A stretch of DNA of 64,000 nucleotides. Origin: Nocardia paucivorans NBRC 100373. GTDB lineage: Bacteria > Actinomycetota > Actinomycetes > Mycobacteriales > Mycobacteriaceae. Below are positions 54,831-63,374 of the stretch, piece by piece. A program made the translations under genes and the position numbers. The stretch is from contig NZ_BAGE01000044.1 in NCBI RefSeq assembly GCF_000308675.1, forward strand, positions 186,001 to 250,000, written 5' to 3'. Positions within the stretch are counted from its first letter, which is position 1; each line of letters begins with the position of its first letter. The notes under the pieces were generated by a model that was not told the origin of the DNA, did not search any database, and was given only the letters and a program-made list of their open reading frames with translations.

Positions 54831-55609
54831 GGAGCAGGAGCTGTGCCGAGATCGAAGCGGATACCCGCGCGCAGCATATCCGTGGCCGATAGTCCGATCA
54901 TGTCGCGAAAGGTTTCGCTGAAATGCGACGGGGTGGCGAAACCGGCGTCGATGGCGGCGCGAGTGAGATCGTGGCCGGCCACGGCGTTGCGAACGGTACC
55001 GATAATGCGCCTCCACCGTTGATAACCACGAAAGGTAGTGCCGTACTGCTGGGTGAACAGTCGTAGGAAATATGTGGTGGACAGGCCCATCTTCGCGGCG
55101 ATTCGATCGGCGCGGAAGGTCCGGTCCGGATGGTCTCGGATAATGGTGGCGATCTCTTCGATGCGCGGATCGATTACCGGCGCGGGCCTGGCGACGGCGC
55201 AGGCGTAGATGCGATCCGGGTCCACGTTCTCGGCCGAGCACAACTCGACCAGTTCTCGCTCCCGTCGATGGTCGAGTCCGAAAACTCCCGCGGAGGAAGT
55301 CATCACGTCGGCAATGGCGGTGGCGGGCACGCCCGCGGGTTCGACGAACAATGCCAGAATCCAGCCCTTGGTGGCGACCAGGCGCTGCGTCGTGCGAGCA
55401 GGGGCGAAAAAACTGCCGGTGCGGATCCGGCCGTGCGCACCTGTGTCCACAAGAAGCGGGCCGTGCAGTCCGACGCCGAGCATGGCGACCGACGGGGAAT
55501 GCGGTTCGACGCCGAGATCCGGCCCGATATAGCCGACATGGCCGGTCCGCACCCAGGCCACCGGCGTCCGCGCCGGACCGCAGATTTCCGAAAGCGGATC
55601 AGTGTCCAC
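54827..55609 (-). CDS. AraC family regulator (YbtA-like context)
   Basis: 260 residues. The N-terminal domain (GHVGYIGPDLGVEPHSPSVA...) binds the effector, and the AraC domain covers about 155-250, with FRADRIAAKMGLSTTYFLRL and the second unit LTRAAIDAGFATPSHFSETF, then RDMIGLSATDMLRAG. GTG 55609 was chosen as the homologous start. It is divergent from two ABC half-transporters of the siderophore type, as YbtA is from ybtP/ybtQ in Yersinia, so it is probably their activator. Confidence 0.84.
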   Translation of the reverse strand: MDTDPLSEICGPARTPVAWVRTGHVGYIGPDLGVEPHSPSVAMLGVGLHGPLLVDTGAHGRIRTGSFFAPARTTQRLVATKGWILALFVEPAGVPATAIADVMTSSAGVFGLDHRRERELVELCSAENVDPDRIYACAVARPAPVIDPRIEEIATIIRDHPDRTFRADRIAAKMGLSTTYFLRLFTQQYGTTFRGYQRWRRIIGTVRNAVAGHDLTRAAIDAGFATPSHFSETFRDMIGLSATDMLRAGIRFDLGTAPAP

Positions 55610-55630
55610 GCCTGTCAGGGTATCGCTACA

Positions 55631-55649
55631 CCACCGAGAGCCTCGGTGG
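55631..55649. promoter_or_regulatory. Inverted repeat CCACCGAG-AGC-CTCGGTGG
   Basis: 8-bp perfect arms around 3 nt, in the 74-bp gap between the divergent AraC gene and ABC operon. It may be an operator or a transcript hairpin. No IdeR-type iron box is visible in this gap. Confidence 0.45.
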
Positions 55650-55683
55650 CGAGAAGCATTACCGGAAAGCACGGAGACACTCG

Positions 55684-57501
55684 ATGCGCAGCGATACCGC
55701 CGAGACGAAAGAGAAATCGCCGCCCCCGAACGGTGCGGAGCCGGCCCGTCGTCCGACCGGATCATTACGCCCCTTCGCCGGCGGTTTCGCCGCCGTACTG
55801 ATCTTTCAGGTCATCGGTGCCGTCGCCGGACTGGCACCGTTGCTCGCCGTTGTCGAGTTGGGCCGAATTCTGCTCTCTCCCGATCCGATCGACCATGGTC
55901 ACGTCTGGATCGTCGTGCTCGCAGGCGCGGTCGGCCTGCTGGTCCGGCTGCTGTTCACGGCCGCCTCGGCAGGCATCGGACACCTACTCGACGGGCGGGT
56001 GCAGCTCTCGTTGCGCCGGCAACTGGCCGCCGGGCTGGGACGGGCGCCGATCGGCTGGTTCTCCCGCCGCCGGACCGGCGAGCTGGCGCAGGTGGTGGGC
56101 GACGATGTGAGTGCCGTGCATCCGTTCATCGCGCACACCCCAGGCGAGCTCGTCTCCGCCTTCGTGGTGCCGTTGGTTTCGCTGATCTATCTGTTCACCA
56201 TCGACTGGCGGCTGACGCTCATCACACTTGTCCCGGTGGTGCTGGCGGTGGCGCTGGTACCGGCGATGATGACTCCGACCCGGCTGCGCGAACAGGAAGA
56301 GTTCGATGCGGCCATGGGGCATGTCGCGAACTCCGTCGTCGAATACGTGCAGGGCATCGCGGTGGTCAAGGCATTCGGTGGTTCCGGGCAGGCCCACCGC
56401 GCATTCCGGACGGCCGTGGATGATTTCGTCGGGACCTTCTTCCGCTGGGTGAGCGGTCTCGCCCCGATCGCCGCGGGCATGCAGCTCGTGCTGTCGCCAC
56501 CGTTCGTCCTGCTGGTCGTGTTGACCGGCGGTGCGGTGCTGATGGCGAACAATTCGCTCGCACCGGCCGATCTATTGCCGTTCCTGCTGTTGGGACTGGG
56601 GCTGACCGCCCCCGTGGCCGCCCTCGGCCACGGCTTCGACGAGATGCAGGCCGCGCGGCGCGCGGTCGGCCGGATTCGGGAAGTACTCGCCGTCACACCG
56701 CTGCCGGAACCGGCGGACCCGGTCGAACCCCAGGGGCACCGGGTGGAACTGCGCGACGTTCGATTCGGCTACGACGCCGAGCGCGAGGTGCTGCGCGGAA
56801 TCGACCTGGTACTCGAACAGGGGACGGTCACCGCGCTCGTCGGGCCGTCCGGAAGCGGCAAATCCACCCTGGTGCAGCTACTGCCACGCTTCTTCGATCC
56901 GACGCACGGGTCGGTCATGCTGGGCGGGACCGATCTGCGGAACATCGACAGCAACACGCTGTACCGGAAGGTCGCCTTCGTCTTCCAGGACGTTCGTCTG
57001 CTACGCGCATCGGTAGCCGACAATATCGCGCTGGCGGTACCACAGGCCGACCGCGCCGATGTGGTACGCGCCGCCCGGCTGGCGAACATCCACGATCGCA
57101 TTGTCGAACTGCCCCACGGCTACGAAACCGTGCTCGGCACGCAGGCCCGGCTCTCCGGCGGTGAGGCGCAACGCATCGCACTCGCCCGCGCACTACTCTC
57201 CGACGCGCCCATCCTGGTGCTCGACGAGGCGACGGCCTTCGCCGACCCGCAGACCGAACAAGCGGTGCGCCGAACACTGTCGACGCAGGCAGGAGAGCGC
57301 ACCATTCTGGTCATCGCCCATCGCCCGGAGACGGTCGCCGACGCCGACACCGTCGTGGTGCTGGAGGACGGGGCGATCGTCGAGCGCGGCCGACCGGCCG
57401 AACTGTTGGCCCGCGGCGGCAGGTTCGCCGCTTTCCGGCAGATCCATCGATCAGCGATCGCGGACGGGCCCGAAACCGCTCGAGGAGATGAGTACCGATG
57501 A
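55684..57501 (+). CDS. ABC half-transporter, IrtA/YbtP-like
   Basis: 605 residues: six-segment ABC membrane domain (about 28-330) followed by an ATPase domain. Walker A is VGPSGSGKSTL, Q-loop FVFQDV, signature LSGGEAQRIALARALL, Walker B ILVLDEATAF and H-loop VIAHRPE. Sequence order and pairing with the next gene match the IrtAB/YbtPQ group, exporter-fold proteins that import ferric siderophores. It lacks the siderophore-reductase domain seen in mycobacterial IrtA. Start ATG 55684. The stop overlaps the next start by 4 bases. Confidence 0.85.
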   Translation: MRSDTAETKEKSPPPNGAEPARRPTGSLRPFAGGFAAVLIFQVIGAVAGLAPLLAVVELGRILLSPDPIDHGHVWIVVLAGAVGLLVRLLFTAASAGIGHLLDGRVQLSLRRQLAAGLGRAPIGWFSRRRTGELAQVVGDDVSAVHPFIAHTPGELVSAFVVPLVSLIYLFTIDWRLTLITLVPVVLAVALVPAMMTPTRLREQEEFDAAMGHVANSVVEYVQGIAVVKAFGGSGQAHRAFRTAVDDFVGTFFRWVSGLAPIAAGMQLVLSPPFVLLVVLTGGAVLMANNSLAPADLLPFLLLGLGLTAPVAALGHGFDEMQAARRAVGRIREVLAVTPLPEPADPVEPQGHRVELRDVRFGYDAEREVLRGIDLVLEQGTVTALVGPSGSGKSTLVQLLPRFFDPTHGSVMLGGTDLRNIDSNTLYRKVAFVFQDVRLLRASVADNIALAVPQADRADVVRAARLANIHDRIVELPHGYETVLGTQARLSGGEAQRIALARALLSDAPILVLDEATAFADPQTEQAVRRTLSTQAGERTILVIAHRPETVADADTVVVLEDGAIVERGRPAELLARGGRFAAFRQIHRSAIADGPETARGDEYR

Positions 57502-59213
57502 TTCGAATGCTGCTGCGCGTGCTCGGACCCGAATACGCCCCGCCGGTGCGCCGCACGATTGCCCTCATGACAGCGACCGCCATTGCCGAAGGATTGTCCT
57601 ACGGCCTGCTGGTTCCCATTCTGCGCGCCCTGTTCGGGGATACTCCCGCACAGGCCCGTCCCTGGCTGGTCTCCTTCGGTGTCGCGGTCGCGGTCTATGC
57701 GGTCCTGCGTTATCTCAGTGATCTGTCCGGCTTCCGAGTCGGAACCACCATGCTGCGGGGAATATACTTCCGAATCGGCGAGCATCTGGGCCGACTTCCC
57801 CTCGGCTGGTACAGCGGCGGCCGGGTCGGCGAGATATCGGTGCTGGCCAGTCGCGGTGTCCTGGAAGCCATGAGCGTTATCGCGCATCTGCTGGCGCCGT
57901 TCCTCTCTGCCGCGGTGACCCCCTTGACGATCGTCTTCGTCCTGCTGTCGTACAACTGGCAACTGGGCATGGCCGCGCTCCTCGCCGCGCCGATCGTGGC
58001 GGCGATCAGTGGCCGGACGACCCAGGCAACCGCCACCGCCGATGCGGAGCGCTCCGAACGTGAGGCCGCAGCCGCCGAACGGGTCATCGAGTATCTCCAG
58101 GCACAGCCGGTGCTGCGGACGGGCGGCCGAACCACCGAGCGCTTCGCCCTACTCGACGACTCGCTCCACGAACTGCAGCGCGCCTCGCGCCGATCGACGC
58201 TGTCCGCACTACCCGGCGCCGTCGGCCTCGTCCTCACGGTGCAGGCGATGTTCACAGCCCTACTCGTCCTGGGCACCTACCTCGCCCTCGGCGGCGAAAT
58301 CGGAGTGGCAGAGTTCTTGGCGATCATGGTGTTGGCCGCCCGCTGCGCCGATCCGCTGCTGTCGCTATCGGATATCGGTGGCAAGCTCCGTAGCGCACGT
58401 GCCGTGTTGGCCAGGCTCGATACGCTGCTGCGCACCGAACCGCTGCCGGAGGCCACCGATCCCATCCGGCCACACCGCCATGATCTGGAGTTCGAGTCCG
58501 TCTCCTTCCGACACGGCGACCGGCAGGTGCTCGACAACGTGTCCCTGGCGGTGCCGCAGGGGAAGCGACTGGCCGTCGTCGGCCCGTCAGGGGCGGGGAA
58601 GAGCACCCTGCTGCAACTGCTCGCCCGGTTCTACGACGTGAACTCCGGCGCGGTACGCATCGGCGGTGTGGACGTGCGCGCGATGAGCTCCGAGGAGTTG
58701 ATGGCCCAGCTCGCCATCGTCTTCCAGGACGTCCATCTCTTCGACGGCACCATCGAGGAGAACATACGCCTCGGCCGCCCCGACGCGACCGACGCGCAGC
58801 TGCGGGCCGCCGCCACCGCGGCAGGTCTGGACGAGGTGATCGAGCGTCTCCCCGGTGGCTGGAACGCGCTGGTCGGCGAAGGCGGCGCGCAGCTGTCCGG
58901 CGGTGAGCGCCAACGGGTTTCCATCGCACGGGCGCTGTTGAAGGATGCGCCCATCGTGCTCCTGGACGAGGTGACCTCCGCCCTGGACCCGGTGAACGAG
59001 GCGGCGGTCCACGCCGGCATCGAGCGCCTCATGGCCGGCCGGACCGTGGTGATGGTGGCACATCGAATGCGCACCGTCCGCCGCGCCGACCACATCGTCT
59101 TCCTCGACGGCGGCCGAATCGTGGAACAGGGAAGCCACGACGATCTCATGAGCCACGGCGGACGCTACGCCGCGTTCTGTGCGATATCCCAACCACTGTC
59201 GGCCGTTGAGTGA
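57498..59213 (+). CDS. ABC half-transporter, IrtB/YbtQ-like
   Basis: 571 residues with the same layout: membrane domain 1-310, then Walker A VGPSGAGKSTL, Q-loop IVFQDVHLFDGT, signature LSGGERQRVSIARALL, Walker B IVLLDEVTSAL and MVAHRMRTV. It overlaps the first half by ATGA and should form a heterodimer with it in the inner membrane. In the second protein the Walker B has Glu followed by Val (DEVTSAL), a usual variant. Substrate: most likely a siderophore complex, by analogy. Confidence 0.85.
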   Translation: MIRMLLRVLGPEYAPPVRRTIALMTATAIAEGLSYGLLVPILRALFGDTPAQARPWLVSFGVAVAVYAVLRYLSDLSGFRVGTTMLRGIYFRIGEHLGRLPLGWYSGGRVGEISVLASRGVLEAMSVIAHLLAPFLSAAVTPLTIVFVLLSYNWQLGMAALLAAPIVAAISGRTTQATATADAERSEREAAAAERVIEYLQAQPVLRTGGRTTERFALLDDSLHELQRASRRSTLSALPGAVGLVLTVQAMFTALLVLGTYLALGGEIGVAEFLAIMVLAARCADPLLSLSDIGGKLRSARAVLARLDTLLRTEPLPEATDPIRPHRHDLEFESVSFRHGDRQVLDNVSLAVPQGKRLAVVGPSGAGKSTLLQLLARFYDVNSGAVRIGGVDVRAMSSEELMAQLAIVFQDVHLFDGTIEENIRLGRPDATDAQLRAAATAAGLDEVIERLPGGWNALVGEGGAQLSGGERQRVSIARALLKDAPIVLLDEVTSALDPVNEAAVHAGIERLMAGRTVVMVAHRMRTVRRADHIVFLDGGRIVEQGSHDDLMSHGGRYAAFCAISQPLSAVE

Positions 59214-59377
59214 CTGCCGGATGGAGAAGGAGAAGCCCGGCTCGCGTCGGCCGGTGGGCCGGTAACCGAACTCCGGTCTCGCAATGTGCATCGAACAAGG
59301 CGTTCGATCGGCCCTGCCGCTCGGCGAACGGGTGAACTCGGTGACAGCACACCATGTCGTGGTGCGAAAATCGTCGC

Positions 59378-59629
59378 GTGGAATGCTCGGTGGCACGGGA
59401 ATGCCTGTCCGCTCGGCTCGACGGCGAAGCCGAGTCGGTGCCCGCTGCCCGGTTGGACGAGCATCTTCGTCGGTGCCCGGACTGCCGCCGATGGCATGTG
59501 GCAGCAGCCGAATCGACCCAGCGGTTCCGGCTCGCCGTGGCCGCACCGGTCCCCGATCTCGACGAACGAGTCCTTGCCGCGGTGCTCACACCTGCCCGAC
59601 AGTGGTTTCCGGACCATCGGAACCGCTGA
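59378..59629 (+). CDS. Zinc-finger (zf-HC2-like) small protein
   Basis: 83 residues. It has the anti-sigma-type zinc-binding pattern: an early Cys-x-x-Ala-Arg-Glu (VECSVARECLSARLDGEAES), then LDEHLRRCPDCRRWHVAAAE with the His-x3-Cys-x2-Cys set. The end is a hydrophobic helix-like VPDLDERVLAAVL, without a membrane segment. Proteins of this form act as redox or metal-sensitive partners of ECF sigma factors. SigC is encoded 1 kb downstream, so that is a candidate partner. GTG 59378 is the homologous start. Confidence 0.72.
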   Translation: MECSVARECLSARLDGEAESVPAARLDEHLRRCPDCRRWHVAAAESTQRFRLAVAAPVPDLDERVLAAVLTPARQWFPDHRNR

Positions 59630-59755
59630 GCGGCCATGCATTCGGCGTTGTAGAGGAAACCCGCGCCGCCACTGTGGACGGCGTTGTGACGCGAACAGGA
59701 GCCTTTTGCCCCGGATCACCGCCGTAACGGAGAGGGTGCGACGATAGACGGCGCC

Positions 59756-60406
59756 ATGATCAGTCCAGCGCACAGTTCGCCATGTGCCAGGGTGTGCCGT
59801 GCGTCGATGTTCGCGCTGATCTGTGTCCTGCTCTCGGCGGCGGGGCATTCCCTCACCTCTGCCCACACCATCTCCCTGTCGACCCTCGTTCTCGCGACCG
59901 GCTTCCTCACCGCTCTCGCCTGGTCGGTCGCCGACCGAGAGCAAGGTCTGACGGCGATAACCGTCGGCCTGCTGGCCGGTCAAGGCGCGCTGCACCTGTG
60001 GTTCACCGCCGATGTCTCCGGGGGGCATGCCGACCATGCCGCGATGGCCCACCGCCTGGCCGACACCGGCACACCGGCCATGCTGGGAGCGCACGGTCTC
60101 GCCGCACTGCTGTGTGCTCTGTGGTTGCGGCGGGGTGAGCGCACCGCATTCGCCCTCGCCGCAACCCTGTATGCGCGGATCGTGCTGCCTTTGTTGCTGC
60201 TCGTTCCACCGCTACCTGCTGTCCGGACCCCGGTCGTCACCCGTCCGTCGACCGACCACGACAACCCGGTCACCACAGAATTCCTGCTGCATGCGATGGT
60301 CCGGCGCGGTCCACCGCACCGTATCGCGTCATATCTCCCATCCGTTGCGACCGCTGTGACCGGCCGCGGCGTTCGAGCATTTCCGGGACGCCGGGCGGTC
60401 GGGTGA
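59756..60406 (+). CDS. Membrane protein with histidine-rich loop
   Basis: 216 residues with about four to five hydrophobic segments up to residue 155 (ASMFALICVLLSAAGHSL, STLVLATGFLTALAWSV, LTAITVGLLAGQGALHLWF). A loop GGHADHAAMAHRLAD carries four His. An arginine-rich tail extends from about 160. Such His-rich membrane proteins near SigC and CopZ genes suggest copper handling, which is inference. ATG 59756. No named family recognised. Confidence 0.65.
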   Translation: MISPAHSSPCARVCRASMFALICVLLSAAGHSLTSAHTISLSTLVLATGFLTALAWSVADREQGLTAITVGLLAGQGALHLWFTADVSGGHADHAAMAHRLADTGTPAMLGAHGLAALLCALWLRRGERTAFALAATLYARIVLPLLLLVPPLPAVRTPVVTRPSTDHDNPVTTEFLLHAMVRRGPPHRIASYLPSVATAVTGRGVRAFPGRRAVG

Positions 60407-60645
60407 CCCGCGACGGGACAACCGTCACCGGCGTATCGCCGGCACCGACGCGATCCTGCGGTTGCGTTCACTCATCCGCCGTGCACGCGAATGCGTTCCG
60501 GCGCGACCGCGCATGCGTCCCGACCAGGAAATTCTTCGCCATGAGCATGTATTCCCAAGCGCTACCCGATATCGGCCGGCGCTGCCGATCACATTCCGAC
60601 CAGGTGCCCCCACACGATCCACCGATCACTTCCCGGCTCACCGTC

Positions 60646-61266
60646 ATGTCATCGGATGATCGATTGACTGCGCTGGCCTTGGCCGCCGGGGCGGGCGACC
60701 GAACAGCGCTGACGGAGTTCATCAGGTACGCCCAGGCCGATGTGTGGCGGTTCGTCGCCCGAATGACCGATGTGCAATCCGCCGACGATCTGACCCAGGA
60801 AACCTTCCTACGCGCGATGGGCAGCCTGCCACGGTTCGCAGGACATTCCACCGCCCGCACCTGGTTGCTCTCGATCGCCCGGCGCGCGGTGATCGACCGA
60901 CGGCGCAGTGCCTCCGCACGTCCACACGTCACGAGCGGCACCGACTGGGAGACCGCGATCGATCAGCGGCGCGACCGGCACAACGACGATATCGGCGAGG
61001 AAATGGCGGTCGTGGATTTCCTGCGCTGTCTCCCGGACGACCGTCGTGAAGCGTTCGTCCTGACCCAGATCCTGGGACTCAGCTATGCCGAAGCCGCGCA
61101 GGCCACCGACTGCCCGGTCGGCACCATCCGCTCCCGGGTCGCGCGAGCCCGGGAAACCCTGGTCGAACTGTGGCAGGGCATGAGCACGGATGCGGCCGAC
61201 GTTCGCACCGTCTCCGAGCGGAAACGGTGCGGCACGACACCTGCGTCGGCTACCCGAACACGCTGA
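60646..61266 (+). CDS. sigC: ECF RNA polymerase sigma factor, SigC-like
   Basis: 206 residues, close in sequence to mycobacterial SigC (DRLTALALAAGAGDRTALTE, then VWRFVARMTDVQSADDLTQE). Region 2 carries DDLTQETFLRAMGSLPRF with TARTWLLSIARRAVIDRRR, and region 4 LGLSYAEAAQATDCPVGTIR with SRVARARETL. It has no C-terminal anti-sigma partner gene fused. In M. tuberculosis SigC is linked to expression of the isonitrile-lipopeptide (copper-acquisition) genes, and those genes follow here at 61693-64000. The ATG at 60646 is the homologous start; an in-frame reading from 60403 would add 81 unlike residues. Confidence 0.88.
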   Translation: MSSDDRLTALALAAGAGDRTALTEFIRYAQADVWRFVARMTDVQSADDLTQETFLRAMGSLPRFAGHSTARTWLLSIARRAVIDRRRSASARPHVTSGTDWETAIDQRRDRHNDDIGEEMAVVDFLRCLPDDRREAFVLTQILGLSYAEAAQATDCPVGTIRSRVARARETLVELWQGMSTDAADVRTVSERKRCGTTPASATRTR

Positions 61267-61403
61267 CGGCACGGAATCGACTCCGGCCGCTCCGGACGCG
61301 GTGGGCCGACGGGAACTCGCGGCCCACCGCATCCGACCAATTCCATGTCCGGAGGTGACACACCATGACCGTGTCATCTCATATGCGAATCGAAAGGTGC
61401 GAT

Positions 61404-61613
61404 ATGGCCGAACAGGTGTATCGAGTGACAGGGATGACGTGCGGGCATTGCGCGCAGCATGTGACTTCCGAGATCCGAAAACTGTCCGGGGTCGACGAGG
61501 TCGATGTCGATGTGGAACAGGGGCGGGTCACCGTCCACAGCCGAACCGCACTATCGACCGCGGACGTCCGCGCGGCCGTCGAAGAAGCCGGATACGAACT
61601 GGTCGACGCCTGA
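61404..61613 (+). CDS. Copper chaperone-like HMA domain protein (CopZ type)
   Basis: 69 residues, one heavy-metal-associated domain: VYRVTGMTCGHCAQHVTSEI with the metal-binding Cys-x-x-Cys. The second strand KLSGVDEVDVDVEQGRVTVH and VRAAVEEAGYELV complete the fold. It should bind Cu(I) and pass it to a transporter or sensor. AAAGGTG precedes the ATG. It lies between sigC and the isonitrile genes, which strengthens the copper reading of the locus. A start 13 codons earlier is not conserved-looking. Confidence 0.88.
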   Translation: MAEQVYRVTGMTCGHCAQHVTSEIRKLSGVDEVDVDVEQGRVTVHSRTALSTADVRAAVEEAGYELVDA

Positions 61614-61692
61614 CGGGTGGAGATCGCGAGCGGTGCCCGTCCTCGCCGTGGGAGGGCACCGCCGCTTTCCCGTTGCCGAACCGACGGGCTCG

Positions 61693-62562
61693 CTACGACG
61701 TCTCGGCATCGAGCGAGGGGTCGTCGTAGAGGGTGATGCGCCAGGATTCCGCCGGGTCCGCGGTGGGATTGTGCAGCGACCGATGCGCCAGGGCGATGTT
61801 GTCCCAGATGAGCAGATCTCCGACGTCGAATTTCTGCAGGTGGATGGCGGGGTGCTCATGGGTGGGGTCGAGTTGCCCGGTGTCGGAGAGCAACCGCTCG
61901 AGCACATCGGGTCGCGGTTGTCCCTCGAGATCCTCGATCATTTCGGTCGCCCCTTCGCTCACGTAGAGCACCTGTTCACCGGTGTGGGGATGGCGGATCA
62001 CCGTCGGTCGCCGGACCGGTGGTGTGCGTTGGTCGATTTCGGCGAGGACGTCGCCGATCGGTCGGTAGACATCGGTCGGGCGGATCTTGAACTTCCGCCG
62101 TGGCGTGTGGATCGCAACCGTTTCGGACGCCACGTCGGCCAGTTCCGAATCGAGCGTTCGATATGCCTCGACAAGATCGATGAACAAGGTGCCGCGGCGT
62201 TGTCGAGGCACCCGGCGCGGCGAGATGATCGTCAGATCGAACGGCCTCGGCATGAATTGGTAGTCGGAGTGCCAGAATTGGCCTGTCTTGGGCACCCCCA
62301 TCTGCCGTCCGTCGACGGAGACGTTCGACGAGACGAAGACCTCGGGCACGTCGGGATGCCGATAGATCGGCTCGTAGTACAGCTGCGGCGCACCCAATCT
62401 ACGCCCGAACTCGAGCAACTCCACGGGATCGGGGTGCTGCTCCTTCACAATGGCGATTCGATGGCGGTAGACGATTTGTTTCAAGGTCCGGACATCCTCG
62501 TCGGAGCCGGGGTCGAAACCTTCGACGATGACACCCATGACGGGTTGTGCGCTGATCTTCAC
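61693..62562 (-). CDS. Fe(II)/2-oxoglutarate dioxygenase forming the isonitrile group (Rv0097/ScoE-like)
   Basis: 289 residues, the same length as Rv0097. It is a TauD-type enzyme: His-x-Asp of the iron site in GQFWHSDYQFMPRP, the distal His in IALAHRSLHNP and the 2-oxoglutarate Arg in ESWRITLYDD. In Streptomyces (ScoE) and Mycobacterium (Rv0097) this enzyme converts a beta-(carboxymethylamino) fatty acid into an isonitrile. GTG 62562 with GGAGAGG. Here it is divergent from the thioesterase and ligase genes, whereas in M. tuberculosis they are co-directional. Confidence 0.88.
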   Translation of the reverse strand: MKISAQPVMGVIVEGFDPGSDEDVRTLKQIVYRHRIAIVKEQHPDPVELLEFGRRLGAPQLYYEPIYRHPDVPEVFVSSNVSVDGRQMGVPKTGQFWHSDYQFMPRPFDLTIISPRRVPRQRRGTLFIDLVEAYRTLDSELADVASETVAIHTPRRKFKIRPTDVYRPIGDVLAEIDQRTPPVRRPTVIRHPHTGEQVLYVSEGATEMIEDLEGQPRPDVLERLLSDTGQLDPTHEHPAIHLQKFDVGDLLIWDNIALAHRSLHNPTADPAESWRITLYDDPSLDAETS

Positions 62563-62822
62563 GGAACCTCTCCTGCCGACTGAAACCTTCGGGGCACAGG
62601 CGGATACGCCACGACGCCTCCCGAGTAGTCGCGTCGCGACGGCCGGAAAGTTCCGAAACCGTCGTGGCTGTGATGTCCCGAACACCATCGAGCCCGTTTC
62701 GGTGTGACAGCCGACACTTCACGAACCGTCGGGAACTCGCTCGGCACTCGACCCGACTTCCTGTGCAGATGTCGTGAAACGAAAAAGACGCGCGAATCGG
62801 AAAGCGCGCGAATCGAAAGGCA
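62563..62822. promoter_or_regulatory. Divergent promoter region of the isonitrile genes
   Basis: 260 bp between the dioxygenase and thioesterase starts. GCGCGAATCG occurs twice with a 16-bp period at 62790-62799 and 62806-62815, just before the thioesterase. SigC promoters of mycobacteria favour S-S-S-A-A-T near -35; GCGAAT fits that pattern, but no paired -10 was assigned. Regulation by SigC is inference. Confidence 0.4.
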
Positions 62823-63371
62823 TTGGAATTGACGACAGCAGCTCACCGCGACGGTGTCGACGGCCTCGAGATAGCGCACGATGCGGATCTGCTCGCCGAC
62901 GTGTTACAGGTCTATCGCCCCGCCGCCCGCTACCTGCGGAGGATGACGCATCGATTCGACGGCGAAAAGATCAGCGGCGAGGCGGAACTCGCGATCGAGG
63001 AATCGTGCTACATCGACGAGACCGGGCATCTCAATGCGGTCGATGCGCTGATCGGCTACAACCAGATGGCCTATCTCACGATCGCGACAATGGTCCGGCA
63101 CTCGATCGGCCCGGTGTTCGGTGGGTGGTCGATGGCCGAGTTCCGCCGTCGGTACCTACCCGGCATGGTGATCGCCGACAGCCGTTTCACCTTCGCACGG
63201 CCGGTCGACTCCCGACGATTCCGCGCAGAGCTGACCTTCGACCGCATCGAAACCTACCGTGCGAGATCACAGCAGCGCATCGCATTGCACACGTCGGTCG
63301 GCTTCGGTGACGAAACCCTCGACGGCTGTCGGGGAGAGGTCCGTGTCGTGATCCTCGGCGAGGAGAGATAA
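62823..63371 (+). CDS. Thioesterase of the isonitrile cluster (FcoT/Rv0098/ScoD-like)
   Basis: 182 residues; FcoT has 183. It is a hotdog-fold enzyme with FDGEKISGEAELAIEESCYI, DETGHLNAVDALIGYNQMAY and FGGWSMAEFRRRYLPGMVIA as the family blocks. In this pathway it acts on the fatty acyl-ACP intermediate that carries the glycine-derived amine. TTG start 62823 (or TTG 62829) with AAAGG upstream. Three bases separate its stop from the next GTG. Confidence 0.86.
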   Translation: MELTTAAHRDGVDGLEIAHDADLLADVLQVYRPAARYLRRMTHRFDGEKISGEAELAIEESCYIDETGHLNAVDALIGYNQMAYLTIATMVRHSIGPVFGGWSMAEFRRRYLPGMVIADSRFTFARPVDSRRFRAELTFDRIETYRARSQQRIALHTSVGFGDETLDGCRGEVRVVILGEER

Positions 63372-63374
63372 CGG

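Noticed and set aside
60403-60645. 81-residue N-terminal extension of SigC
   Set aside because: Although the GTG overlaps the previous stop, the extra residues are unlike sigma factors and SigC proteins start near MSSDDRLTALAL.
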